A stretch of 53,727 nucleotides of DNA. Origin: Pedobacter sp. ASV12 (GTDB taxonomy: Bacteria; Bacteroidota; Bacteroidia; Sphingobacteriales; Sphingobacteriaceae). The notes beneath the pieces were generated by a model that was not told the origin of the DNA, searched no databases, and worked only from the letters and a program-made list of their open reading frames with translations. A program made the position numbers and the translations under genes. Positions 8,118 through 16,540 of this stretch are shown in pieces. Location: positions 1 to 53,727 of the forward strand of contig NZ_JAELUC010000023.1 of NCBI RefSeq assembly GCF_016429155.1, given 5' to 3'. Every line of letters starts with the position of its first letter. The stretch's first letter is position 1.

Positions 8118-10634
8118 TTATTTGACCGTGATTTTAATGGCCTTAAAGCCAAAATTCCCTTCGGTATCGGTGCCTTCCAGCCATGCGGTATAAGTGCCTT
8201 TGCGGTCGCTGGCAAAAAAGTGGGCGTTGGCTTCGCCGTTTTTATTGGTTACCAGGTTTGGCATCCAATACAAGGTAGACCGGAGGTCGGGGGTATGGGT
8301 AGCTTTGTTGGCTGCAGTATATTTCGGACTATAGAAAATCTTGTTGTCGCCATAGGGCAGAGGCTTATAGATATACATGTTGGCGGCTTTTTTGAGAAAG
8401 GGACCTGAGCCGGTTTTGGTGGTTATTTCTATAAAGGCATATTCCGTTTCATCCATCGGATTTAAAAACTCCATGCGGTATCGACCTGCGTTTCGGGCAT
8501 GCTTCATAATCTCTATGCCTTGCACATCTTCGGCTGTATAATAGTCGAGGTAGTATTTGAGGTGTTGGTAATGTGCATCGGTAATGGGCCAATCAGAGGG
8601 CGAGTAGAAAAAATCTACATCAACCCCATCGATAACCAGTTTTACAAGGGCAAAGTTTACCATAAATTCTTTAATGTTGGTTTTGCGCCTGTAACCCATC
8701 CTAAAGCCTTTTACATTCTCTTCCAATACATTGAGTAGCGATTTTTTATTCAGTTTCTCCAAATCGGCTTCAGACAAGGTTTGGTCTGCCTCGCCTGGTC
8801 CATTCAGGTTTTTGGAGCTTTTGACTACTTTTTTGCCAGTTATTTTAACCTCGCGCAAGCCAATGCCGCCACCACGGTAGGTAGAGGCCTGTCTTTGGCT
8901 CGTCACCATTTGCTTGGTTACGCTATCCGTGGCTTCTGACATTGTTGCAAGGGGTACGATTGGAGCTGCAACGGTAATGGGCGGTCGTTTAAATTCGTTC
9001 ATTTCTATGCCTAAAGTACCCCGGTTGCCTTTGGCATTGAGCGCCTGGATCAAAAAAGACAGGCTATCCATCGCCGGAAAATTCCTGAACACAAATTCTC
9101 CCTTGTCGTTGGTTACCGTGTCCATAATCATAAAGCCTTTGCGGGTGCTCAGCAGGGTGATCTTTCCTTTGGCAATGGGCTTATTGGTAATGTTGGTGAC
9201 TTTGCCGCTTACCGTAAATTCGCTTTCGGCCTTAAATGTTGGCTTTTTGTTCAGGTCCCACTGGTAACTCACCCAGCCTTGGGTAAGCATCAACGCATCG
9301 AGTTCTTCCTGCTGCTGCGGGTTTGATACATTGAAGTAATGGCCTGGATTTTCGATTTCGCCTTTCAGGTCGGAGCTCAGCAGCAGGTAATTTAAGATAT
9401 TCTGGTCGTTTAAGCTGTCTTTTTTTACCTGCCCGTCGTCAGTAACAGCTAAAGAAAAAGAACCTGCAATGGGCTTGCCACTTTGGTCGGTTATTTGAAG
9501 GTGGATTGGGATGCTGTCTCTCACCGCAAAACTTTGATTGGCTGTGGTCATTTGTACCTTAAGCTCATCGTGGTGATTGATGAAGAAATTGCGTTCGTTC
9601 AGCGTTTGCTGCTGTTCGTTTTGCACCAAAATCTGGCAAACCCCAGTAGGGAAGATGTTTTTGGGCACCCGAACAATTTTGTAGTTAGAATTGGGTTTGA
9701 TTTTAGCCAGGAAACACAATACGCCTCTCGATTGGCCTAAAATGGTAAGTTCTTGGTTGGGCAGGTCTGAAAGAATAGAAATACTGATCGAATCGCTATT
9801 CAGGTTGTTGTTTAACCTGAGCGTAATGCCATTGGGCTGTGTTTTAGGCAAGGGCTGGTTGCCGTTGCCAATGGCCGATCTGTAATTGGCCACATAAGTT
9901 TCGCCGGCTTTGGGCGTAAAATCAAAATAGCCCATCCCCATGCTGTTCGATTCGAATGAGGCCACCTTTTGTTGCTTGGAATCTACAATGTCGCCCTCTA
10001 CAGTTGTGCCCTTGCCATTAATGTTGAGCGCCTTAAAGGCCAGCTTTTGTTGACGCTCGGCAATCCAAGTGCCACCTTCGGGCAAAAACTGCAGGTCGAT
10101 TAGCGGTTTTTTGTTGCTGTTTGTGGCATTGCTCCTTACATTTTGCGCTTTTGCCGTTGCCGTGCTCGGACTGGCTGGTTGGGGCTCGGCGATATCCAAA
10201 ATCTGGATTTCCTTTTTAAACAGAAAAGTGTCGCCAAAATTCTGCATCCAGTTGGTGTAGGCTCTAAAGGTGTAGATGCCGGGTTCGTATTTGTTGGGGT
10301 TGACGGCAAAACCAGCCCAGGTTAAGCCATATTGCGTAGGCAGGCTCACGGTTTGGATCACCTGTCCTTTTTTATCGATGATGTCTGCATAAATCAAGGC
10401 GCTGGTTGTAGAATAATTAAGCAGACTGGCATTGATCAGGTAACCTTTAAACCAGATGGTATCGCCCATGGCATAAACCGGCTTGTCAAGCTGCATGTAC
10501 AATTTTTCTCTGGGTACTGATTTGCGCACGCTGTCGTACTGTACCATTTCCTTGTATTTGGCTTGTTGGGCCTGGCCCGATAAACTGATCAAGAACAAGA
10601 TAAAAGATAGGAGAAAACGGCTATGTTTGGTCAT
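8118..10634 (-). CDS. Secreted MG2/TonB-plug domain protein (paralogue A)
   Basis: An 838-residue exported protein (signal peptide ending SGQAQQ). Residues ~40-155 are a macroglobulin MG2-like domain (LDKPVYAMGDTIWFKGYLIN, FRAYTNWMQNF). Beta-rich segments follow, including IDLQFLPEGG (~178). A carboxypeptidase-like/CNA-type sandwich lies at ~475-560 (GKVTNITNKPIAKGKITLLS) and a TonB-receptor plug-like segment at ~610-740 (LLNVLEENVKGFRMG, VKLVIDGVDVDFF). The end is an alpha-2-macroglobulin-like strand set (LYWMPNLVTNKNGEA). No 22-strand barrel follows the plug, so this is not a transporter. It is clearly paralogous to the 911-residue protein starting at 16541. Role unknown; possibly surface binding of peptides or proteins. 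Confidence 0.8.
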   Translation of the reverse strand: MTKHSRFLLSFILFLISLSGQAQQAKYKEMVQYDSVRKSVPREKLYMQLDKPVYAMGDTIWFKGYLINASLLNYSTTSALIYADIIDKKGQVIQTVSLPTQYGLTWAGFAVNPNKYEPGIYTFRAYTNWMQNFGDTFLFKKEIQILDIAEPQPASPSTATAKAQNVRSNATNSNKKPLIDLQFLPEGGTWIAERQQKLAFKALNINGKGTTVEGDIVDSKQQKVASFESNSMGMGYFDFTPKAGETYVANYRSAIGNGNQPLPKTQPNGITLRLNNNLNSDSISISILSDLPNQELTILGQSRGVLCFLAKIKPNSNYKIVRVPKNIFPTGVCQILVQNEQQQTLNERNFFINHHDELKVQMTTANQSFAVRDSIPIHLQITDQSGKPIAGSFSLAVTDDGQVKKDSLNDQNILNYLLLSSDLKGEIENPGHYFNVSNPQQQEELDALMLTQGWVSYQWDLNKKPTFKAESEFTVSGKVTNITNKPIAKGKITLLSTRKGFMIMDTVTNDKGEFVFRNFPAMDSLSFLIQALNAKGNRGTLGIEMNEFKRPPITVAAPIVPLATMSEATDSVTKQMVTSQRQASTYRGGGIGLREVKITGKKVVKSSKNLNGPGEADQTLSEADLEKLNKKSLLNVLEENVKGFRMGYRRKTNIKEFMVNFALVKLVIDGVDVDFFYSPSDWPITDAHYQHLKYYLDYYTAEDVQGIEIMKHARNAGRYRMEFLNPMDETEYAFIEITTKTGSGPFLKKAANMYIYKPLPYGDNKIFYSPKYTAANKATHTPDLRSTLYWMPNLVTNKNGEANAHFFASDRKGTYTAWLEGTDTEGNFGFKAIKITVK

Positions 10635-10680
10635 GGACTAGCAGGCTAGGTATGAAGCTAAAATACAAAATCGTTTATGA

Positions 10681-10922
10681 TTTTTTGATGAAGACCACAA
10701 ATGGCTGCAAAACCTGGTAATGCCGTTGGTGAAGAATACCAACGACAGCGACCGGATTTTTGGCTTGAACTGAATAATACCAACCAAAGCGTGCGGGTTG
10801 CCCGGCAACTTAGCAAAGTCGCTGGCGGAGAAGACCAACGATGGCTTTAAACCCCAAGAGAATGCCTTTGCTGGTGTTCTTGATAAGCAAGTTGAGCAAA
10901 ACTATTGCGAAGCAGACCTGTG
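10681..10922 (+). pseudogene. Possible decayed coding remnant
   Basis: One + frame reads as protein-like sequence (DEDHKWLQNLVMPLVKNTND, then ACGLPGNLAKSLAEKTNDGF, then LDKQVEQNYCEADL). It is broken by a single TGA at 10762-10764 between the first and second parts, and no start codon or upstream continuation exists. Base composition here is like genes rather than the AT-rich spacers around it. I do not recognise the family. It may be the leftover of a gene lost beside clpB, or a chance open frame. Confidence 0.35.
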
Positions 10923-10954
10923 AAATTTTTAAAATTTCGAAAGTTCAGCCCATG

Positions 10955-10989
10955 AAAAAGCCCTTCGCGAGATTTTTCCCGAAGGGCTT
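10955..10989 (-). terminator. Intrinsic terminator for clpB
   Basis: AAGCCCTTCG and CGAAGGGCTT pair around a ~12-base loop. Reading on -, the stem is followed by TTTTTC. It lies ~25 bases beyond the clpB stop codon. Confidence 0.82.
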
Positions 10990-11012
10990 GATTTTAAAAT
11001 ATGTGGAGGCTT

Positions 11013-13613
11013 TTAGCTCGCTTTTTCGTTTAAGAAAACAAACTTATGGTCGAACATGTCGAGTTTGATTTTGCTTTCCTTGTCAACCGTTCCAGCCAAA
11101 ATAGATTTAGACAATTCGTTTAATATCCTTTTTTGGATGACACGTTTTAACGGTCTGGCGCCAAATTGAGGGTCGTAGCCCAACTCCGCCAACCAATCGA
11201 GGGCTTCTTCGCTGGCCTCGAGGGTAATACCCATTTCGGCCAAGGTTTTTTGCACCTGTTTGAACTGTAGAGCCACAATATCCCTGATTTCGGTTCTGTT
11301 GAGTGGCGTAAACATGATCAGCTCGTCGATACGGTTCAAAAACTCCGGACGGATGGTTTGCTTCAAAAGCTCAAACAATTCACTTTTGGTTTTGGCAATC
11401 ACCTCATCACGGTTTTCATCATTAAGGTTCTTAAAATTATCCTGGATCAGGTGCGAACCAATATTTGAAGTCATGATGATAATGGTATTCTTGAAGTTTA
11501 CCACACGGCCTTTGTTGTCGGTTAAACGACCATCGTCAAGTACCTGCAACAAGATGTTGAATACATCTGGATGCGCTTTTTCAATCTCATCGAGCAATAC
11601 CACCGAATAAGGTTTGCGCCTTACTGCTTCGGTTAGCTGTCCACCTTCATCGTAGCCTACATAGCCCGGAGGCGCTCCGATCAATCGCGAAACCGCATGT
11701 CTTTCCTGATACTCGCTCATGTCTATCCTGGTCATGGCATTTTCGTCGTTGAACAGGAACTCGGCCAAGGCTTTGGCCAACTCGGTTTTACCTACACCGG
11801 TGGTACCCAGAAAAATGAACGATCCGATAGGCTTGCGTTTGTCCTGCAAACCGGCACGCGAACGGCGGATGGCATCAGAAATGGCCTCAATGGCTTCTTC
11901 CTGACCAGCTACGCGTTTGTGCAGCTCATCTTCCAGGTGCAATAGTTTTTCGCGTTCGCTGGCTACCAATTTGGTAACCGGAATGCCGGTCCAACGGGCC
12001 ACCACGCCTGCAATATCATCGGCAGTAACCTCTTCTTTCAGCATTCTGCTGTCGCTTTGCTGGCTTTCCAAATCGGCTTTGAGTTTTTCAACCTTATCTT
12101 GTGCCTCTTTGATTTTGCCATAACGGATTTCGGCTACGCGGCCATAATCGCCGGCGCGTTCGGCCTGTTCGGCTTCCAGCTTGTACTGCTCAATCTGCTC
12201 AATCTGATTGTTTACCGCGTCCACCAAATCTTTTTCGCCTTGCCATTTGGCTTTAAACTCGTCGCGTTCGGCCGAAAGATTGGCGATTTCTGCTGAAAGC
12301 TCTTTTACTTTTTTATCGTCTTTTTCGCGTTTAATGGCTTCACGTTCAATTTCCAGGCGCATAATTTCGCGGTCTAAGGCATCTACGTGCTCAGGTACGC
12401 TGTCCATTTCCATACGCAGTTTAGAAGCCGCCTCATCCATCAGGTCGATGGCCTTGTCGGGCAAGAACCTATCGGCAATGTAGCGTTGCGACATTTCTAC
12501 TGCGGCAATAATGGCTTCGTCTTTGATCCTTACCTTGTGGTGGGTTTCGTAACGTTCTTTTAAGCCACGCAAAATAGAAATGGCATCCTGGGTATCAGGC
12601 TCTTCTACCATTACTTTTTGAAAACGACGCTCCAAAGCCTTGTCTTTTTCGAGGTATTTTTGGTACTCGTCGAGCGTAGTTGCACCAATGGCACGCAGTT
12701 CGCCACGCGCCAAGGCTGGTTTCAAGATGTTGGCGGCATCCATAGCGCCTTCGCCGCCACCTGCGCCAACCAAGGTGTGAATTTCGTCGATAAACAAAAT
12801 GATATCGCCATCGCTTTGTGTTACTTCTTTCACAACGGCTTTTAAACGTTCCTCAAATTCGCCTTTGTATTTGGCACCTGCAATCAAGGCACCCATATCT
12901 AAAGAGAATACGGTTTTCGATTTCAGGTTTTCGGGCACGTCGCCTTTAATGATCCTAAAGGCAATGCCTTCGGCAATGGCAGTTTTACCAACACCGGGTT
13001 CGCCAATCAGGATAGGGTTGTTTTTGGTACGGCGCGAAAGAATTTGGATTACACGCCTGATTTCTTCGTCGCGGCCAATTACCGGATCGAGCTTGCCGCT
13101 TTCGGCATACTCATTCAGGTTGCGGGCGTATTTGCTCAAAGCCTGGTAAGTGGCTTCGGCATTTTGGTCGGTTACCCGACTGTCGCCACGCAATTCGGTA
13201 ATGGCCTTTTTAAGGTCTTTTTCGGTTACGCCCTGATCTTTCAATAGTTTGGAAGTAGAGTCGTTAACAGCCAAAATACCCAATAAAATATGTTCTACGG
13301 CCACAAACTCGTCTTTAAACTCTTTGAGGTACGACTGGGCTTTTTGCAGGGCCGAGTTGGCTCCTGACGACAGGTAAATATCGCCACCAGAAACCTTTGG
13401 TAATTTTTCTATAGCGGTGTTGAGGTTTTGTTCCAACACGTTAAGGTTCACATTCAGTTTCTTTAAAACATAAGAAACCACGTTTTCATCAACCGATAGC
13501 AGACCTTTTAACAGGTGTGCTGTTTCGATAGCTTGCTGTTGATTGCCTTGTGCTATTTCGGAAGCCTTTTGAATGGCCTCTTGTGCTTTAATGGTAAAGT
13601 TGTTGAAGTTCAT
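11013..13613 (-). CDS. clpB: ATP-dependent protein disaggregase ClpB
   Basis: An 866-residue hexameric AAA+ chaperone that, with DnaK/DnaJ/GrpE, pulls proteins out of aggregates in the cytoplasm. Domains are in the canonical order: Clp N-domain double repeat (~1-145), first ATPase with Walker A GEPGVGKT (204-211) and Walker [10 protein letters not shown], and the ClpB-specific coiled-coil middle domain (~410-525, charged heptads). The second ATPase follows, with Walker A GTTGVGKT (~603-610) and the arginine-rich sensor [10 protein letters not shown] near the end. Length is normal, and nothing essential is missing. It has its own terminator and is probably a single-gene transcript. Heat-shock control is expected from the family, but I see no clear CIRCE or sigma-32 site in the 136 bp upstream. 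Confidence 0.98.
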   Translation of the reverse strand: MNFNNFTIKAQEAIQKASEIAQGNQQQAIETAHLLKGLLSVDENVVSYVLKKLNVNLNVLEQNLNTAIEKLPKVSGGDIYLSSGANSALQKAQSYLKEFKDEFVAVEHILLGILAVNDSTSKLLKDQGVTEKDLKKAITELRGDSRVTDQNAEATYQALSKYARNLNEYAESGKLDPVIGRDEEIRRVIQILSRRTKNNPILIGEPGVGKTAIAEGIAFRIIKGDVPENLKSKTVFSLDMGALIAGAKYKGEFEERLKAVVKEVTQSDGDIILFIDEIHTLVGAGGGEGAMDAANILKPALARGELRAIGATTLDEYQKYLEKDKALERRFQKVMVEEPDTQDAISILRGLKERYETHHKVRIKDEAIIAAVEMSQRYIADRFLPDKAIDLMDEAASKLRMEMDSVPEHVDALDREIMRLEIEREAIKREKDDKKVKELSAEIANLSAERDEFKAKWQGEKDLVDAVNNQIEQIEQYKLEAEQAERAGDYGRVAEIRYGKIKEAQDKVEKLKADLESQQSDSRMLKEEVTADDIAGVVARWTGIPVTKLVASEREKLLHLEDELHKRVAGQEEAIEAISDAIRRSRAGLQDKRKPIGSFIFLGTTGVGKTELAKALAEFLFNDENAMTRIDMSEYQERHAVSRLIGAPPGYVGYDEGGQLTEAVRRKPYSVVLLDEIEKAHPDVFNILLQVLDDGRLTDNKGRVVNFKNTIIIMTSNIGSHLIQDNFKNLNDENRDEVIAKTKSELFELLKQTIRPEFLNRIDELIMFTPLNRTEIRDIVALQFKQVQKTLAEMGITLEASEEALDWLAELGYDPQFGARPLKRVIQKRILNELSKSILAGTVDKESKIKLDMFDHKFVFLNEKAS

Positions 13614-13749
13614 GTTTCTTTTAAATCAAAACAAATGCCACTGCCGTTTTGCTTCACCAATCGGAAATTTTGTCGCTATGTTTTGGGGTTTGTTGACTAA
13701 TTGTCTGTAAGTTAATGATTTATCCTGAAAAAATGTCTTGTTTTGTAAT

Positions 13750-16422
13750 TTACCGAAGTTCTAGGCGATGATTTCCGGCCGGAAGCCTGATGGGTTGCGC
13801 TTTGATGGGTTTGCCGTTTAGGTAGACTGTTTGTGTTATAGCTACCGGAATATCGACGCTTGCCGTTGCATTGGCCGGGACCACAAAATGATAGGTGAGC
13901 AGTTGCCCTTTTTTCTCCCATCCCGATACGATTTGGCCATAAGGACCACGGTGCGTGGCCTCAAAGCTTTCCAAGCCCTCAACCACCTGTGGCCGCAACA
14001 AAATATGCTTAAAGCCCGGTTGCGTTTCGTCGGGTTTAATGCCCCCAAGCGATTTATACCACCAAGCACCAATTTCGCCAAACATGATGTGGTTGAGCGA
14101 GATATCATTTTTCGATTGGATATTCCAGTTTTCGTACAGGGTAGTGGCTCCGTTTTCAATCCACCAGCCCCAGCTCGGAAAGGTTCGCTGACTGGCCAAT
14201 TTATAGGCCACCTCGCCAAAGCCGTTGTCGCTCAAGGCCGATAGGATGGCTTTCGTACCTAACAGACCCACATCAAGGTGGAAGTTGTCTGCAGCTACGC
14301 GTTTGGCCAGGTTTTCGGCCACGCGGTGCTTCAGGTTGTCGGGAACCAAGCCCCAAAATAAAGGTACGCTCAGTTCGGTTTGCAGCCCTGACCCATACAA
14401 GCCTGTAGTTTGGTTGAGGTATTTGGCATTAAAGGCGTTTTTAATTTTGCGCGCGAGGTTCGAATAATACTGGTAATCGGCAGTTTTGCCCAGAATTTTT
14501 GCCGTTTTGGCCAAAATCAGCGCATCGGCGTAGTAATAGCAGGTAGAAGTCAGCTCAACAGGCGATACGGATTTTACAGGCACCCAATCGCCCAAGCCCC
14601 AGGTGGTTAGGCCACTGGGATAAGTTTCGTTGATGTGGTTTACATAACGGCGGATATTTTCGTAGTTGTCGTGCAGGATTTTGGGGTCGCCGTAAAACAG
14701 GTAAATGTTCCAGGGGATAATGGCAATGGTACTCGTCCAATCGGGCCCGTTGCCCCATTCGTAGCCCCAACCATCGGTGGGGATAATGGAGGGTAAAATC
14801 CCATTGGGCTGTTGTTCATCGCGGTGGTCGGCCAGCCATTTTTCGTAAATGGTAATGCCGTCAAAGCCGTACAATCCAGTTTCTATGGCAATTTGCGCAT
14901 CCCCTGTCCAGCCGTTTTTCTCGCGTTGCGGACAATCGGTCGGGTAGCCAAAAAGATTGGAGAGGTAAGAGTTGTTGGTGGCAAACTGTAGCTTTTCGAT
15001 CAAAGGGTCGCTGGCTTTGATGCTCCCTGCCACGGGTACGTCGCTGTGCATAAAATAGCCTACCAAATCTTCTTTGGCCAATTGGATAGGGGCATTGCTG
15101 GTAACTTCCACATATTGAAAACCCTTGTAATTGAAATGGGGCATAAAGCTTTGCTCGCCTTTGCCGTTTAAAATGAGGATATCGGTTTGAAACGGGTCTT
15201 TATCGTCGGTAGGCCGGTAATGCACATCGATGTTAGACAAATCTACATGTCCGTTTGGGTAAAGCCTTTCGCCATGTTTGAGCTTAACTATGGTGCCGGC
15301 AGGGCCATGCAGTTTAATTTTGCTTACGCCCGAAATATTGCGACCCAAATCGAAAACATAAGTGGTATCGTCCAGTTTTTTGAGACTGATGGCCTTGATT
15401 TCTTCTACGTTGCGTACCGGATGCATGGCTTGGGCCACAATTTGCGAGGAGGGTGCAGACCGGAAAATGACGTTTTTCCATTTATTGTCGTCGAAACCAA
15501 CAGTATTCCAACCCGCTTGTTCCAAACGCGAATCGTAATGTTCGGCGGTATAGATGCTGTTGAAAATGATAGGGCTGAGGTCGGTTTTCCAGTCTTTGCC
15601 CGATTTGATGGTTTCTACGCTGCCATCGGTATAGGTAATCCTTAAATCCAGGCAAAACGTAGGCCTGTTGCGCCAGGGCGCACGGTCAAAATACCATACC
15701 GCGGTTGATTGATGATTGTACCAGCCGTTGCCTAGCAACACGCCAATGGCATTTTTTCCTTGCCGAAGCTGTGGGGTTACATCGTAGGTTACGTATAAAT
15801 TCCTCCGGTCGAAACGCGTGTACATCGGGTCGAGCCTATGGTTGCCCACCTTCTCGCCATTTAATGAAAGTTCGTATAAGCCTGCAGCCACAATGTAGGC
15901 CCTGGCCGATCTGATTTGCTTTTTGGTCTCGAAAACCTTCCTGAAATAGGGGGCGGGTTTAAGCTTGATCTGCTCATTGTCGGCAATCCAGGCACCTTGC
16001 CAGTTTTTAGGGTTCATCATGCCCATTTCGAAGCTGGCTATTTTTGCAGCACCTGATTTCTTCTGGTGCTGGTCGGCAATATCAACCCGCCAATAATACT
16101 TAGTAAAAGGTTTTAGTTGCGGGCCCGAATAAGATTTGAGCTGTGCGTTGGTTTGTAACCACCCGGTAGTCCAGGTATTGGCTTTACCTTGTGCCAAAGC
16201 CAAGGAGTCGGTACCTAGCATTAACCTGAAGGCCGTTTGTTTGGCGCCGGTTCTGGTGTCGGCCATTTGCCAGGTAAAACGTGGATTGGGATTGTCTAAC
16301 CCAATCGGATTAATCAGGTATTCTGTTTTTAGCGCAGTTGCGGCAAACGGTTGTGCATAAGCGTTGGCCATAAAGCCGAGAAAAGTAAGCAGCAGGAGAG
16401 TACGGAGGAATCTTGACGACAT
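13750..16422 (-). CDS. Alpha-L-rhamnosidase, GH78
   Basis: An 890-residue exported glycoside hydrolase that removes terminal alpha-L-rhamnose from plant glycans or rhamnosides by an inverting mechanism. It has a signal peptide (MSSRFLRTLLLLTFLGFMANAYAQ split at AQ). N-terminal beta-sandwich domains include the family marker NPRFTWQM (~44-51) and the rhamnosidase N-domain around RKVFETKKQIRSARAYI. The (alpha/alpha)6 catalytic barrel begins near residue 470 and carries the GH78 block DCPQREKNGWTGDAQ (~495-509). A C-terminal sandwich ends HRLELR. Length is typical. It is divergent from paralogue B of the MG2/plug family with a 118-bp shared promoter region. No SusC/SusD pair is present. Confidence 0.94.
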   Translation of the reverse strand: MSSRFLRTLLLLTFLGFMANAYAQPFAATALKTEYLINPIGLDNPNPRFTWQMADTRTGAKQTAFRLMLGTDSLALAQGKANTWTTGWLQTNAQLKSYSGPQLKPFTKYYWRVDIADQHQKKSGAAKIASFEMGMMNPKNWQGAWIADNEQIKLKPAPYFRKVFETKKQIRSARAYIVAAGLYELSLNGEKVGNHRLDPMYTRFDRRNLYVTYDVTPQLRQGKNAIGVLLGNGWYNHQSTAVWYFDRAPWRNRPTFCLDLRITYTDGSVETIKSGKDWKTDLSPIIFNSIYTAEHYDSRLEQAGWNTVGFDDNKWKNVIFRSAPSSQIVAQAMHPVRNVEEIKAISLKKLDDTTYVFDLGRNISGVSKIKLHGPAGTIVKLKHGERLYPNGHVDLSNIDVHYRPTDDKDPFQTDILILNGKGEQSFMPHFNYKGFQYVEVTSNAPIQLAKEDLVGYFMHSDVPVAGSIKASDPLIEKLQFATNNSYLSNLFGYPTDCPQREKNGWTGDAQIAIETGLYGFDGITIYEKWLADHRDEQQPNGILPSIIPTDGWGYEWGNGPDWTSTIAIIPWNIYLFYGDPKILHDNYENIRRYVNHINETYPSGLTTWGLGDWVPVKSVSPVELTSTCYYYADALILAKTAKILGKTADYQYYSNLARKIKNAFNAKYLNQTTGLYGSGLQTELSVPLFWGLVPDNLKHRVAENLAKRVAADNFHLDVGLLGTKAILSALSDNGFGEVAYKLASQRTFPSWGWWIENGATTLYENWNIQSKNDISLNHIMFGEIGAWWYKSLGGIKPDETQPGFKHILLRPQVVEGLESFEATHRGPYGQIVSGWEKKGQLLTYHFVVPANATASVDIPVAITQTVYLNGKPIKAQPIRLPAGNHRLELR

Positions 16423-16436
16423 GACAGTAGGTTTAA

Positions 16437-16467
16437 TTTACAACTAAGGTATTAAAATTTATGTTTG
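16437..16467 (+). promoter_or_regulatory. Candidate Bacteroidota promoter for paralogue B
   Basis: A perfect -7 element TATGTTTG (consensus TAnnTTTG) lies at 16460-16467. A -33-like TTTA (consensus TTTG) lies at 16437-16440, 19 bases upstream, which is the expected spacing. This predicts a start site near 16473 and a leader of about 65-70 bases before the ATG at 16541. Confidence 0.5.
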
Positions 16468-16540
16468 ACAGGTAGATTATCCCGAACAACTAAGAATTTA
16501 GATTAAAAATCTTATATTGAAGTGCTTAACTATTAACGAT

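Larger units (their letters stand above)
10635..11012. other. Intergenic region between paralogue A and clpB
   Basis: This 378-bp gap holds the clpB terminator (10955-10989) and a stretch that looks like decayed coding sequence on + (10681-10922). The promoter for paralogue A must also lie at its left end, reading leftwards. No intact gene was found; a 66-residue frame on - is a shadow of the decayed + frame. Confidence 0.6.

Noticed and set aside
10638..10838. 66-residue frame on - beside clpB
   Set aside because: Antisense shadow of the decayed + frame; no protein-like composition.
13750..16422. Polysaccharide utilisation locus around the rhamnosidase
   Set aside because: No SusC/SusD pair or dedicated regulator is adjacent; the neighbours are clpB and an MG2/plug protein.
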